NCBI RefSeq assembly: GCF_900108065.1
Contig: NZ_FNVQ01000001.1
Span: forward strand, 310,001 to 374,000
DNA length: 64,000 bases
Reading direction: 5' to 3'
Origin: Marinobacterium lutimaris
GTDB lineage: Bacteria > Pseudomonadota > Gammaproteobacteria > Pseudomonadales > Balneatricaceae
A model generated the notes under the pieces. The model had not been told where the DNA came from. It was given only the letters and a program-made list of their open reading frames with translations, and made no database searches. This document shows, in pieces, positions 9,044-18,203 of this stretch (positions are counted from its first letter, which is position 1; each line of letters starts with the position of its first letter). Both the position numbers and the translations under genes were made by a program.

Positions 9044-9090
9044 AGATTTATCCGGGCTTGTTCACGGAAAGGCTAGGATAACGCGGGGAG

Positions 9091-9121
9091 GCCTCCGTCG
9101 CCAGTGACTGGCGACGGAGGC
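9091..9121 (-). terminator. Perfect 14-bp hairpin downstream of mqo
   Basis: Inverted arms 9091-9104 and 9108-9121 pair perfectly around a 3-base loop just after the mqo stop. No T-tract follows in the mqo reading direction, so it may act as a transcript 3-prime end stabiliser or a Rho-assisted terminator. Confidence 0.5.
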
Positions 9122-9143
9122 TGGGCGGCAAAGATTGCCGCGG

Positions 9144-10646
9144 TCAGACGTCGGCGGTTTCGCGCTTTTGCAGCTCGAGGGTGCCCAGGGTGCGCTCACG
9201 GATGCTGCGCAGCAGTTCGGGGTTATCGTTGAGTGATTCGCCATAGGAGGGAATCATGCTCTTGATACGCTCTTTCCACTCGTTCTTGCCGCGGTGCTGG
9301 ATGTAGCAGCGCTCAACAATGCTGATCATGGTCGGTACTGCGGTGGATGCACCTGGAGATGCGCCAAGCAGGGCGGCGATGGAGCCATCCTCTGCGGTGA
9401 TCACTTCGGTGCCGAACTCCAGCTTGCCGCCGAGTTTCTCATCCTTCTTGATGATCTGAACGCGCTGGCCGGCATGCGCCAGGGTCCAGTCTTCATCGCG
9501 GGCATCCGGGAAGAAGTTGCGCAGGGCATCAACACGGGCGCTGTGTGACTGCATCACTTCGCTGATCAGGTAGCGGGTCAGATCCATGTTCTTCATCGCT
9601 ACTGACAGCATCGGTTTGATGTTGCCTGTACGGATGCTCTTAGGCAGGTCAAACAGGGAGCCCTGCTTCAGGAACTTGGTGGTGAAGCCGGCAAACGGGC
9701 CGAACAGCAGGGCGCGCTGGCCATCGATAATGCGGGTGTCCAGGTGCGGAACCGACATGGGAGGTGCACCAATCGGCGCCTTGCCGTATACCTTGGCGAG
9801 ATGCTGTTCGACGATCTCCGGTTTCTTGCAGACCAGCCACTGGCCGCTGACGGGGAAGCCGCCGTAGCCCTTGCCTTCCTTGATGCCGGATTTCTGCAGC
9901 AGCGGCAGTGCACCACCGCCAGCGCCGAGGAATACGAACTGGCTGTTGATCACCTCTTTTTCACCGGTATCGGTGTTCTTGAGGGTGACGTTCCAGCTGC
10001 CGTCGGACTGCTTGTCGAGATCGTTGACGATACGGCTCAGCAGCAGGTCGAAATCGGGCTGGGTGCCCAGGTGTTTGGCCATGGAGCGGGCCAGCTCGCC
10101 GAAGTTGACGTCGGTGCCGTAGCTGACGCGGGTAGCGGCAACCCTGTCGGCCGGGTCGCGGTGCTGCATTACCAGCGGCATCCACTCCCGCAGTACTTCA
10201 GGATCTTCGCTGAACTCCATATCGCAGAACGCGGCGGTGGCTGACAGCGTCGCGTGGCGCTGGCGCAGGAATTCGACGTTTTCTTCACCCCAGACGAAGC
10301 TGATATGCGGTGTCGGGTTGATGAACTGTTTCGGCGAGGGCAGGACGCTCTGTTCCACCAGGTAAGACCAGAACTGCAGGCTGGTTTCGAACTCTGAGTT
10401 GATCTTGAACGCCTTGGTGGTATCGATGCTGCCGTCGGCCTTTTTCGGCGTGTAGTTCAGCTCGCAGTAGGCGGCGTGTCCTGTACCTGCGTTGTTCCAG
10501 CCGTCAGAGCTTTCGTGGGCCACGTAGTCGAGTCGCTCGACCATACAGATTTTGATGCTGGGATCTAGCTGCTTGAGCAGCATCCCCAGGGTGGTACTCA
10601 TGGCACCTGCACCGACAAGCAGTACGTCGACAGATTTTGTAGTCAT
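9144..10646 (-). CDS. mqo: Malate:quinone oxidoreductase
   Basis: The 500-residue protein matches Mqo throughout: the FAD-binding VLLVGAGAMSTTLG at the N terminus, ESSDGWNNAGTGHAAYCELN, FVFLGAGGGALPLLQKSGI, GGFPVSGQWLVC, LFGPFAGFTTKFL and LLGASPGASTAVPTMI. It oxidises malate to oxaloacetate and passes electrons to the quinone pool, replacing or backing up soluble malate dehydrogenase in the TCA cycle. There is no signal peptide; it is a peripheral inner-membrane protein on the cytoplasmic side. The ATG at 10646 is preferred to an upstream TTG at 10673, because the family starts close to the Rossmann strand. Confidence 0.95.
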   Translation of the reverse strand: MTTKSVDVLLVGAGAMSTTLGMLLKQLDPSIKICMVERLDYVAHESSDGWNNAGTGHAAYCELNYTPKKADGSIDTTKAFKINSEFETSLQFWSYLVEQSVLPSPKQFINPTPHISFVWGEENVEFLRQRHATLSATAAFCDMEFSEDPEVLREWMPLVMQHRDPADRVAATRVSYGTDVNFGELARSMAKHLGTQPDFDLLLSRIVNDLDKQSDGSWNVTLKNTDTGEKEVINSQFVFLGAGGGALPLLQKSGIKEGKGYGGFPVSGQWLVCKKPEIVEQHLAKVYGKAPIGAPPMSVPHLDTRIIDGQRALLFGPFAGFTTKFLKQGSLFDLPKSIRTGNIKPMLSVAMKNMDLTRYLISEVMQSHSARVDALRNFFPDARDEDWTLAHAGQRVQIIKKDEKLGGKLEFGTEVITAEDGSIAALLGASPGASTAVPTMISIVERCYIQHRGKNEWKERIKSMIPSYGESLNDNPELLRSIRERTLGTLELQKRETADV

Positions 10647-11115
10647 AGGAATACGCCAATTGATAATAAACAATGGGATTCGTTACGCACCTGATAAGGG
10701 CTTTTGGCGCCATGCACGAACGAGAGTTCGTAGATCAGGTGTCGTCCCCCGGATCTGATCGCCCGGGTTGGGCTGGGCGTTATCGCCTGCGGATCAGTCG
10801 GGGTGGGTCGCCGTTAAATGGGACCCTGGAGCAAGTTCCCCGTTGCGCTCTCCGGCAGACAGTAAGGGCCTGCTCTGGATAAGTCGCACGAGGTTATAGT
10901 TTTAAATTCTGTTTCACGGTTGCTGCGGTGCATTATAGGGATTCGGATGCCAAAAAAAACCTGTGAAACATGAGGTAACCCCATGAAACTCAGTGTTTCT
11001 GGTCTGCAGGTCGCGGATGGCGCGGGGTTTGGCGTGATTAAGACTTTCGTCTGTTAGGCTTTTTTGTAGGGCTGAAACGCCGATGGTACGACGTTTCAGC
11101 CTGTTGGCGGGGGCG
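10647..11115. other. Intergenic region upstream of mqo, downstream of the phoH-like gene
   Basis: About 470 bases that should hold the mqo promoter and leader. No convincing gene is present; the single longer reading frame here overlaps phoH and has random composition. Apart from the hairpin at 11070-11101 nothing structured was recognised. Confidence 0.5.
11070..11101. terminator. 10-bp hairpin after the PIN-PhoH gene
   Basis: Arms 11070-11079 and 11092-11101 pair perfectly with a 12-base loop, 15 bases after the phoH-like stop. In the phoH direction no T-tract follows; a run of T lies just outside on the opposite strand, so it might also end a plus-strand transcript poorly. The orientation is uncertain. 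Confidence 0.45.
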
Positions 11116-12504
11116 TTACAGCTGTTCTTCGGCGTATTCCGCCAGACGGGAGCGGAAGATCCCTTCAAAGTGGATACTGGCCGAGCCGCTGAATCCGCGG
11201 AAGCGTTCAACGATATAGGTCAGACCTGAGGTCAGCGCGGTCAGGTAGTTGGAATCGATCTGCGCCAGGTTACCGAGGCAGACCATCTTGGTGTTTTTAC
11301 CGCAGCGGGTGAGGATGGTTTTCAGCTGCTGAGGTGTAAGGTTCTGGGATTCGTCGATCAGGACGATGGCGTTCTGAATGCTGCGACCACGGATGAAGTT
11401 CAATGACTTGAACTGGATGTTCGCCTTTTCGATCGCGTATTTCACGCTGCTCTGCGGGCGTTCGTCATGCTCGTGCATCGCTTCCAGGTTGTCGTTGATC
11501 GAGCTGAGCCAGGGGGTCATCTTCTCCTCCTCAGTGCCGGGCAGGAAGCCGATATCCTCGGCTACCGGCGGGGTGGAGCGGGTGACGATAATCTTGTTGT
11601 AGCGGCGGTCCTCGATAACCATCTCCAGGGCGCAGGCGAGGGCTACCAGCGTTTTACCGGAGCCTGCGGCACCGAGCAGAATGCTCAGATCGATATCGGG
11701 ATCGAGCAGGGCGTTCATGGCGAAGGCTTGCTGCACGTTGATCGGCTGGATACCCCAGCAGCTCTGCTGCATCAGGCGGTCGTAGCCCAGGTCCAGCAGT
11801 GTCACCTGATCTTCGGTGACCTCGACGGTGCGCGCGGCGAAGTCTTTGCTGTCATCGAAGATATACTCGTTAGGATAGGTGTCCGGTAGTACCTCGCGGG
11901 CGACGCGGTGGTAGGTATGGCCATCCTTCTGAAAGCTCTCAACCTGTTCTACACCTTCCCAGAAAGGGGTTTCCATGTGCAGATGGCCGGCGGGCAGCAG
12001 TTCGATATCCGAGACAAGCTGGTCGGTACGATAGTCTTCAACCTGCTGCAGTCCCGCGCCCAGAGCCTTGAGGCGCATGTTGATATCCTTGGTAACAAGG
12101 ATCACCTGGCGATGCGGGAAGGTGGCCTGCAGGTGCAGGGCACAGTTGATGATCTTGTTGTCCTTGTTGCGCTCGTCGGGGAGGAACCCCTGGCGGGTGG
12201 TCAGTTCGTGGTCGGGGAAAATGGATAGGCGGCCCAGCTTGGTAACCCTGTCCTTGCCCTCAAGCTTGATCTGAACCCCTTTGGTTATCTGGCTGGCATC
12301 CTTTGCCGTGCTGATGATGTCGTCTATGGCGCGTATGGCGTGTCGGGCTTCGGCGGCCACGTTTTTCTTGCGGTCCTTGATGTCATCCAGTTCTTCAAGA
12401 ACTGTCATCGGGATGGTGATGTCCTGTTCCTTGAATTCATAGAGACACTTAGGGTCGTGCAGCAGAACGTTGGTGTCGAGAATGTACAGCTTGGACGCAG
12501 TCAT
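11116..12504 (-). CDS. PIN-PhoH fusion (PhoH2-like RNA helicase/RNase)
   Basis: The 462-residue protein has an N-terminal PIN domain (about 5-145: KLYILDTNVLLHDPKCLYEF, EELDDIKDR, VTKDINMRLKA) with the usual acidic residues. A C-terminal PhoH ATPase follows (about 245-455), with Walker A LLGAAGSGKTLVAL, the Walker B region NAIVLIDESQNLTP and QLKTILTRCG. This is the PhoH2/YlaK arrangement, in which a PIN ribonuclease is joined to an RNA-dependent ATPase. It is cytoplasmic. The exact substrate in gammaproteobacteria is not settled. It is divergent from ppnN, with about 200 bases between them for both promoters. Confidence 0.9.
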   Translation of the reverse strand: MTASKLYILDTNVLLHDPKCLYEFKEQDITIPMTVLEELDDIKDRKKNVAAEARHAIRAIDDIISTAKDASQITKGVQIKLEGKDRVTKLGRLSIFPDHELTTRQGFLPDERNKDNKIINCALHLQATFPHRQVILVTKDINMRLKALGAGLQQVEDYRTDQLVSDIELLPAGHLHMETPFWEGVEQVESFQKDGHTYHRVAREVLPDTYPNEYIFDDSKDFAARTVEVTEDQVTLLDLGYDRLMQQSCWGIQPINVQQAFAMNALLDPDIDLSILLGAAGSGKTLVALACALEMVIEDRRYNKIIVTRSTPPVAEDIGFLPGTEEEKMTPWLSSINDNLEAMHEHDERPQSSVKYAIEKANIQFKSLNFIRGRSIQNAIVLIDESQNLTPQQLKTILTRCGKNTKMVCLGNLAQIDSNYLTALTSGLTYIVERFRGFSGSASIHFEGIFRSRLAEYAEEQL

Positions 12505-12701
12505 CTGGCGCTTCCTTCTGCGGAGGGATCTGTCCCAAAACTAATTCAACGGATCGGTGTTTACAATCGTTGTCTGATACAAACTCTCCCAAGTAACTGT
12601 TTTTTATCAAGCTAGTAGCCAAAGAGCGGCAAAGGGTTCATATTGGATCTGTCGCTTGCGGCAATCCCGGAGGCGATTTCATCCGTGCAGGGAGGTCGAA
12701 T

Positions 12702-14099
12702 ATGATGACTGAAGCTTTTGTAAACGCCAGCGTCACCCCGCTGGAAAGTCTCGACATGCTTTCCCCCTACGAGGTGGCAAAACTTCAGGATAAATCCCAG
12801 GGCGGCCTCTACCGGCTGCTGCGTCAATGCGCACTCGCGGTACTCAATTGTGGCAGTGAAATGGACAGTACCCGAATGGTGCTGGAGCGCTACCGCAAGT
12901 TCGATATTCAGATCAGTCAGAAGCACCGCGGGGTTCAGCTGGACCTTATCAACGCACCAGCATCCGCCTTTGTCGACGGCGAGCTGATTCAGGGTATACG
13001 CGAACATCTTTTTGCCGTCGTTCGCGATCTTCTTTACGTTCAGGACGAATTCAAAGACTGCTGTGACGGCCTGGCGCCGTCCGCTGTCGCCACCAACCTG
13101 GTCTTCCATACCTTGCGCCACGCCAATGCGTTTCGCCCTCACGTGAAGCCCAATGTGATGGTGTGTTGGGGCGGTCATTCGATCAGTCGTCCCGAGTATG
13201 AATACACCAAAAAAGTCGGCTATGAGCTCGGCCTGCGGCGGCTGCAGATCTGCACCGGCTGCGGTCCCGGTGCCATGAAGGGCCCGATGAAAGGGGCGGC
13301 CATCGCCCATGCCAAGCAGCGTAAGGCTGCCCCGCGTTATATCGGTATTACCGAGCCAGGAATCATTGCCGCTGAATCGCCGAACCCGATCGTTAACGAG
13401 CTGGTGATCATGCCGGATATCGAAAAGCGGTTGGAGGCGTTTGTTCGGCTCGGACACGGCATCATCGTATTCCCGGGTGGTGCCGGGACGGCGGAGGAGA
13501 TTCTCTACATGCTCAGCATTCTGTTGCGCGAAGAGAACGATGCGATTCCCTTCCCGTTCATCTTCACGGGGCCGGCCGGCAGCGAGGAATACTTCGAGAC
13601 CGTGGATCGCTTTATCGCCGATACCCTGGGCGAGAGAGCGCGCAGTAAATACGAAATTATCATCGACGACCCGCACGGCGTTGCGTCGCGGGCAAAAGAG
13701 GGGTTGCTGGACGTAACCGCGCATCGACGCAAGATGGGCGAGGCGTTCCACTACAACTGGCAGTTGCATATTCCGCTGGATCTGCAGCAGACCTTTGAGC
13801 CCACCCACGCCAATATGGCGGCATTGAACCTGTCACTTGATCAGCCCGATTACGAGCTGGCGAGCCAGCTGCGCTGTGCCTTGTCGGGCATCGTTGCGGG
13901 CAACGTGAAGGAACCGGGGATCAAGGCGATTGAGGAGTTCGGGCCTTTCGAGCTGCATGGCGAGCCGGCGTTGATGGCCTCGCTCGATCAGCTGCTGACC
14001 GCGTTTATCGAGCAGCGGCGCATGAAGATCGACTTTGAGGACTACCAGCCCTGTTTCCGTATCGCCAGGGAGGACAAGGACCGGGTCAGCTCAGGTTGA
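12702..14099 (+). CDS. ppnN: Pyrimidine/purine nucleotide 5'-monophosphate nucleosidase PpnN
   Basis: The 465-residue product aligns with E. coli PpnN (YgdH, about 454 residues) from end to end: VVCWGGHS-like VMVCWGGHSISRPEYEY, ICTGCGPGAMKGPMKGAA, VNELVIMPDIEKRLEAFVRL, IIVFPGGAGTAEE, and GIVAGNVKEPGIKAIEEFGP. The LOG-family PGGxGTxxE motif is intact. The enzyme cleaves nucleotide monophosphates to base and ribose 5-phosphate and is controlled by (p)ppGpp in E. coli. A GGGAGG stands 6 nt before the first of two ATGs. The gene overlaps tail-to-tail by 14 bases with the next, opposite-strand gene. Confidence 0.95.
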   Translation: MMTEAFVNASVTPLESLDMLSPYEVAKLQDKSQGGLYRLLRQCALAVLNCGSEMDSTRMVLERYRKFDIQISQKHRGVQLDLINAPASAFVDGELIQGIREHLFAVVRDLLYVQDEFKDCCDGLAPSAVATNLVFHTLRHANAFRPHVKPNVMVCWGGHSISRPEYEYTKKVGYELGLRRLQICTGCGPGAMKGPMKGAAIAHAKQRKAAPRYIGITEPGIIAAESPNPIVNELVIMPDIEKRLEAFVRLGHGIIVFPGGAGTAEEILYMLSILLREENDAIPFPFIFTGPAGSEEYFETVDRFIADTLGERARSKYEIIIDDPHGVASRAKEGLLDVTAHRRKMGEAFHYNWQLHIPLDLQQTFEPTHANMAALNLSLDQPDYELASQLRCALSGIVAGNVKEPGIKAIEEFGPFELHGEPALMASLDQLLTAFIEQRRMKIDFEDYQPCFRIAREDKDRVSSG

Positions 14100-16578
14100 T
14101 CCCGTCTCCGGGTTCCGATAACCGCTGATAGCGCACCAGTGCGCGCAGATAGTCAGCGGTTCCGGGACGGGCAGCGGTGCCGGAAAGGCCGAGGCCCGCA
14201 CCGGGGCACTCCATGCTATTGGGGCAGAGTGTCGGCGGGTTGATGTTCAATTCGCTGGCGCGGCTGTAACGTTTTACCTGCTCAGTAAGCGCGCTGTCGC
14301 CTGAAAACAGCGATAGTGCCATACCTATGCCAGAACGGTTGATCTCATCCAGCTTGGCGTTCAACTCCTCTCGATCAAACCTCACCAGATGCAGAATCGG
14401 TGCTTCGATCTGCTCCTGAAGCTCGTCCAGAGTGTAGAGCTTTAGCAGCGTGGGCGGCACGAAATAACCTTCTTGATGAGCGGAGTTCAGCTCGCCTTGC
14501 GCCAGCAATCGGCCGGCCGCCTGGAAACGCTCTATATGCATGTACGCATTATCCATCTGCTTGCGGCTGACCAGTGGGCCTATATCGGTTTCGCGGCTTT
14601 CCGGTGAGCCGATGCGCAGCTGGTTTATCGCCTGGCTTAGCAGATCCAGGAGCTCATCGGCCAGGGTCGTTTCCACGTACAGGACACGTAGCGAGCCGTG
14701 GTGTTGGCCTGCATGGGAGAATGCGCCGCGCAGCAGTCGCGGTAGCAGATCGTTGATCGACTGGTCGGCATCGATAATGGCGGCGTGGCGCCCGCCGGTA
14801 TCGCTGATAACCGGTATTAGCGGTGCGCCTGCACGTTTGGTGAGGCGGTGCTGGATCTCTGCGGCGGCGAGAGCGCTGCCGCAGAACAGCACGCCATCGA
14901 GACGGTAATCCTCCAGCAGATAGCTGCCAACCTCATCCAGAGAGCCGGGCAGTAGCGCGAAGTATTCAGCGGGGACGCCGCAGGCCAGGAGCTGATCGAA
15001 CAGCCAGTGTGCGGTCAGGGCGGCCTGGGCTGCCGGCTTGATCAGCAGGGTGTTGCCTGAAAGCAGCGCGGCGCTGGTCATGGCGATGAACTGAAGGATC
15101 GGCTGGCTCCAGGGGGTAAAGCCGAGCAGGGTCCCGAGCGGTAGTGGGGTCAGCTCACAGACGGTATCGCAGCTGGCGTGGATCTCCTGGGGCGACAAAA
15201 GGCTGCTGGCCAGTTGCAGGTGTTGATCGAGCAGTACGATGGAATCTTCAATCTCATACAGGCAGTCGTTCACCGGCTTGCCGGTCTCCCGGGCGCAGAG
15301 GCAGGCCAGTTCAAACTGTTGTCGGAGTACCCTTTCCGCAAAGGCTTCTAGCAGGGTCCGACGAGCGTAGGCTGAAAGTGTGCTGTTGATGCCTTCCCCT
15401 TCGCTGCAGACCTTGAATGCCTGTTTTGCATCCAGCTCGGTAATATCAACCTGGCTGCCGACCGGCGTATGAATGTCGGAGGGGAGAAAGCGGACCTTTG
15501 CTGCCTGGCTGGTCAGGGCCTCGCCGGCAATAACCGGGGCTGCCTTGGGTTGCTGCAGCTCAAGGGATTCCCGTGTTAGCTTCAGCCGCTGCTCGATAAT
15601 ATGAATGCCGCGTAATGAACAGGGGCGGTCACTGAAACCGAGATCTGACTTGGGTTTTGGGGCTGGTGGTGGATCACACAGCCTGCAGGGCCAGCTCTTA
15701 CTGCTGCAGATCAGCCCCATTACCGGTTGCAGGCGCGGGTCGCTTATCACCAGCTCGGGTTGAAGATGCTGGCTGTTGGTGCTTTCGAGGAAGGCGCAGG
15801 CGGCGGCCAGGTTGAGTCTGATCGCGCTGGCCATGGTCAGTATCGGCGTCTCAAAACGGGCGTAACTGCGTTGATCGTTATTGAACGGCTGCTCGAGAAT
15901 CTGGATCGCTATCTTACTTTTCAGCTCATTGCCCAGGCTTTCAAGATAGCCAAGGGTGGGCAGCAGGCGTTTGGAGGCGGCGCTAAGGCCGATACCCACA
16001 CCGAAATTACTAATCCCTTGGGGAGTCTCTTGAGAGGTCTCTTGTGAACTCTCTTGACTGGTGCCACGGAGCGCAGGATCGCGCATCAGATCGTTCAGCA
16101 AGGATAGCCAGCACTCGAGCTGCTGTTCTGTAGGTTGCTGCAGAAGCAGGCAGATGTTTTCAGCCCGTGCCAACTGCAGCAAAGCCGCCAGCTTTTTGAT
16201 CAGGCTGCTTCGGGTGCGATGGTCCGGGTTGAGTGAGCAGTTTGGATACAGATTAAGCGGATTGATCTGGAGCTGTTTTATGCTTTCTGTCGGCCGGGAT
16301 GCGAGCTCTTCTATCTGGTGAAGGTATAGGTTGAACTGGTGATTGGCCTGGTCCCAGGTATGTACACGGGCGGATGTTGCAGGCATGGGAAATATGGGAA
16401 GAGGCGCGGTGCTGTTTGCAGCGGTGCTTGTGCTGCCCGTGAGCGTGAGCCCCAGCGACTTAAGTTCTGTGCTCAATCGGGCTTCTTCTATCAGCGCCGA
16501 TTGGAATACCCCCTGCAGCAGCTGGTTAGCGCTCATCAGGCGGAACTCTTCAGAGAAATAGAGCGGCAGTGGTAGCAT
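14086..16578 (-). CDS. PutA-like protein with degenerate proline dehydrogenase and aldehyde dehydrogenase sites
   Basis: The 830-residue product resembles proline utilisation protein PutA in its second half (about 395-820): LLGFTPWSQPILQFI, SGNTLLIKPAAQAALTA, GSLRVLYVE, RIGSPESRETDIGPLVS, EGYFVPPTLLKLYTLDELQ and GLGLSGTAARPGTADYLRAL. The aldehyde dehydrogenase catalytic cysteine region GQRCSALR reads GQHHGSLR (H627 in place of Cys), and the general-base glutamate of ETGG is Asp593. Residues about 90-290 look like an eroded proline-dehydrogenase barrel in which the usual RLVKGAYWD segment is gone. An SQE/TQE-rich insertion lies near residue 175. It is shorter than active PutA. The reading frame is intact, so it is maintained, probably as a pseudoenzyme; its role is unknown. 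Confidence 0.75.
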   Translation of the reverse strand: MLPLPLYFSEEFRLMSANQLLQGVFQSALIEEARLSTELKSLGLTLTGSTSTAANSTAPLPIFPMPATSARVHTWDQANHQFNLYLHQIEELASRPTESIKQLQINPLNLYPNCSLNPDHRTRSSLIKKLAALLQLARAENICLLLQQPTEQQLECWLSLLNDLMRDPALRGTSQESSQETSQETPQGISNFGVGIGLSAASKRLLPTLGYLESLGNELKSKIAIQILEQPFNNDQRSYARFETPILTMASAIRLNLAAACAFLESTNSQHLQPELVISDPRLQPVMGLICSSKSWPCRLCDPPPAPKPKSDLGFSDRPCSLRGIHIIEQRLKLTRESLELQQPKAAPVIAGEALTSQAAKVRFLPSDIHTPVGSQVDITELDAKQAFKVCSEGEGINSTLSAYARRTLLEAFAERVLRQQFELACLCARETGKPVNDCLYEIEDSIVLLDQHLQLASSLLSPQEIHASCDTVCELTPLPLGTLLGFTPWSQPILQFIAMTSAALLSGNTLLIKPAAQAALTAHWLFDQLLACGVPAEYFALLPGSLDEVGSYLLEDYRLDGVLFCGSALAAAEIQHRLTKRAGAPLIPVISDTGGRHAAIIDADQSINDLLPRLLRGAFSHAGQHHGSLRVLYVETTLADELLDLLSQAINQLRIGSPESRETDIGPLVSRKQMDNAYMHIERFQAAGRLLAQGELNSAHQEGYFVPPTLLKLYTLDELQEQIEAPILHLVRFDREELNAKLDEINRSGIGMALSLFSGDSALTEQVKRYSRASELNINPPTLCPNSMECPGAGLGLSGTAARPGTADYLRALVRYQRLSEPGDGINLS

Positions 16579-16724
16579 TTTCTTTCCCTGTCATGAGCCG
16601 GGCCTGGTAAATCCGGCCAGTTAACTTGAGCTTTAGAGCCCCTTTCCCGGTCTACGTTCCCTGCGCAGACTGCCCGTTTTCCGCGGCGACGCTCGTTTTA
16701 AAGCGTACTTGCGTTGACGCTGTT

Positions 16725-16753
16725 ATGACATCACGCGCACAAGGCGTTATATT
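16725..16753 (+). promoter_or_regulatory. Sigma-70 type promoter of the M23 peptidase-bactofilin genes
   Basis: ATGACA (16725-16730) and TATATT (16748-16753) are separated by 17 bases, close to the sigma-70 consensus. Transcription would begin near 16760, which rules out the long upstream start at 16626 and supports a start codon at or after 16779. Confidence 0.6.
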
Positions 16754-16778
16754 AGCGCGATTTTCTCTCTATCCGCGG

Positions 16779-17720
16779 GTGTTCGTTTTGCGGCGAAAGT
16801 TAGTAGTTACGCTGACGACCGTGCATGGATCACGGCAGTATACGCTCAATCAGTTAGCGAAGTATCTGGTGGCAGGTTTCCTGCTCATGGCTGCGCTGAG
16901 CTTTTTTGTGTCCAACCTGTTACTGGTAAAGACCACCGACGATCTGCTTGATCTCGAGGACACACACCAGCAGTTGACGGACCAGTATGACCTGATGCTG
17001 GGAACCCAGCAGCTCTATCGAACTGAATTGGATTCGCTCGGAGACGCTTTGTCTCAGTTGTCGGATGAGCGCGATGAGCTGGCAGCGGTTAACCAGGTTA
17101 TGGGAACCGAATTGGGCGATCTCGAGTCAATGCTAGGGATTCTCGACAGCGAGCCTGTCGCCTCACCGGTGGAGCGGGCTGCAGTGGCTAAGGCTGCAGC
17201 CAAGGAGCGCCTGTTCATGCTTTATGGCGTCCCCAATGGCGTGCCCATTCAAAGTGAAAGAATCAACGATGAATTCGGTATGCGCTACCACCCGATTCTG
17301 AAGAAACGGGTGTTGCATAGCGGCATCGATTTCAAGGCAAACGTCGGTACGCCTGTCTATGCAACCGCGGATGGGGTGGTCGAGTTTGCCGGTTTTACCA
17401 AGAGCAGCGGATATGGCTATATGGTCCGCCTGACTCATAACCTGGGCTTCAAGACCTACTATGCTCACCTGGATAAGGTGTTGGTCAAGCCCGGTGCGTT
17501 TGTGCACAAGGGGCAGAAGATTGGTCTGAGCGGAAACAGCGGACGTTCTACCGGTCCACATCTGCATTACGAGGTGCGTTATCTCTACACGGCGATAGAT
17601 CCTGAGCCGTTTTTGAAATGGGGTCTGAACAACTTTGAGTCGATATTTACAGAAGTTGAGGATGTACCGTGGGAATCATTAAGCGCAATGTATCCGCTAA
17701 ATCAAACCGCTCAGCAGTAA
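16779..17720 (+). CDS. Membrane-anchored M23 family metallopeptidase
   Basis: Reading from GTG 16779 gives 313 residues. A short cytoplasmic start is followed by a membrane segment (about 30-50, YLVAGFLLMAALSFFVSNLL), a periplasmic coiled coil (about 55-125) and a C-terminal LytM/M23 domain (about 165-285). The zinc ligands are present: EFGMRYHP, HSGIDF and GPHLHYEV. The protein should cleave peptidoglycan cross-bridges or regulate an amidase. The reading frame extends upstream to 16626, but a promoter lies inside that part, so a GTG at 16779 or a TTG at 16788 is the likely start; neither has a good ribosome site. The last 52 bases overlap the bactofilin gene, a common pairing in cell-shape loci. 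Confidence 0.85.
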   Translation: MFVLRRKLVVTLTTVHGSRQYTLNQLAKYLVAGFLLMAALSFFVSNLLLVKTTDDLLDLEDTHQQLTDQYDLMLGTQQLYRTELDSLGDALSQLSDERDELAAVNQVMGTELGDLESMLGILDSEPVASPVERAAVAKAAAKERLFMLYGVPNGVPIQSERINDEFGMRYHPILKKRVLHSGIDFKANVGTPVYATADGVVEFAGFTKSSGYGYMVRLTHNLGFKTYYAHLDKVLVKPGAFVHKGQKIGLSGNSGRSTGPHLHYEVRYLYTAIDPEPFLKWGLNNFESIFTEVEDVPWESLSAMYPLNQTAQQ

Positions 17721-18178
17721 CCATCATTGCCCAGGGAAACCGCTTCCATGGCGACACCAGCATTTCGGGCAAAATGCATGTGGATGGCGAGTTTGAGGGC
17801 AGTATTGATTCCAGCGACGATATTTCTATCGGCAAGGCGGGTCGCATCTGCGGCCGTATTCGCGCGCACGCTGTCAATGTCAGCGGTGTGCTCGAAGGCG
17901 AGCTGATCTGTGAGTCGCTGCATATAGAGCGTGGCGGACATGTCTGTGCCAACGTGTTTTGTTCTACCCTGTCCATAGATCCGGAAGCTACCTTTATTGG
18001 TGAACGACGCCTGCCGGGTGAGAACCGCCTGACCTGGGAGTCCGAGGCGCGTCAGATCGAATCGACCTACGTAGAGCCTGAATCGGACTTTGAGCAGGCT
18101 GAGGTTGCCGAATACTTTGACCCGGATGCAAACCTGATCGATTCTCTGCCGGATCGCATTACCCTTTCCCGCAAGTAG
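17669..18178 (+). CDS. Bactofilin
   Basis: The 169-residue protein has the central DUF583 beta-helix (about 18-120), with repeated hydrophobic-Gly turns such as VTIIAQGNRFHGDTSISGKM, HVDGEFEGSIDSSDDISIG and HAVNVSGVLEGELICE, flanked by short disordered tails. Bactofilins polymerise without nucleotide and scaffold cell-wall enzymes at the membrane. The start is a GTG inside the end of the M23 gene, with GAGG about 8 nt before it, implying coupling. The partner peptidase upstream is the expected functional neighbour. The C-terminal 45 residues are acidic and unlike the core. Confidence 0.92.
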   Translation: MGIIKRNVSAKSNRSAVTIIAQGNRFHGDTSISGKMHVDGEFEGSIDSSDDISIGKAGRICGRIRAHAVNVSGVLEGELICESLHIERGGHVCANVFCSTLSIDPEATFIGERRLPGENRLTWESEARQIESTYVEPESDFEQAEVAEYFDPDANLIDSLPDRITLSRK

Positions 18179-18203
18179 CAGGGCAGCAGGAGAGCAGTAA
18201 AAG

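Noticed and set aside
10914-11210. A 98-codon minus-strand frame overlapping the end of the PIN-PhoH gene
   Set aside because: It overlaps a well-supported gene in another frame, and its composition looks random.
16626-16778. An N-terminal extension of the M23 peptidase
   Set aside because: A good sigma-70 promoter at 16725-16753 lies inside it, and the extra residues do not look like a signal or membrane segment.
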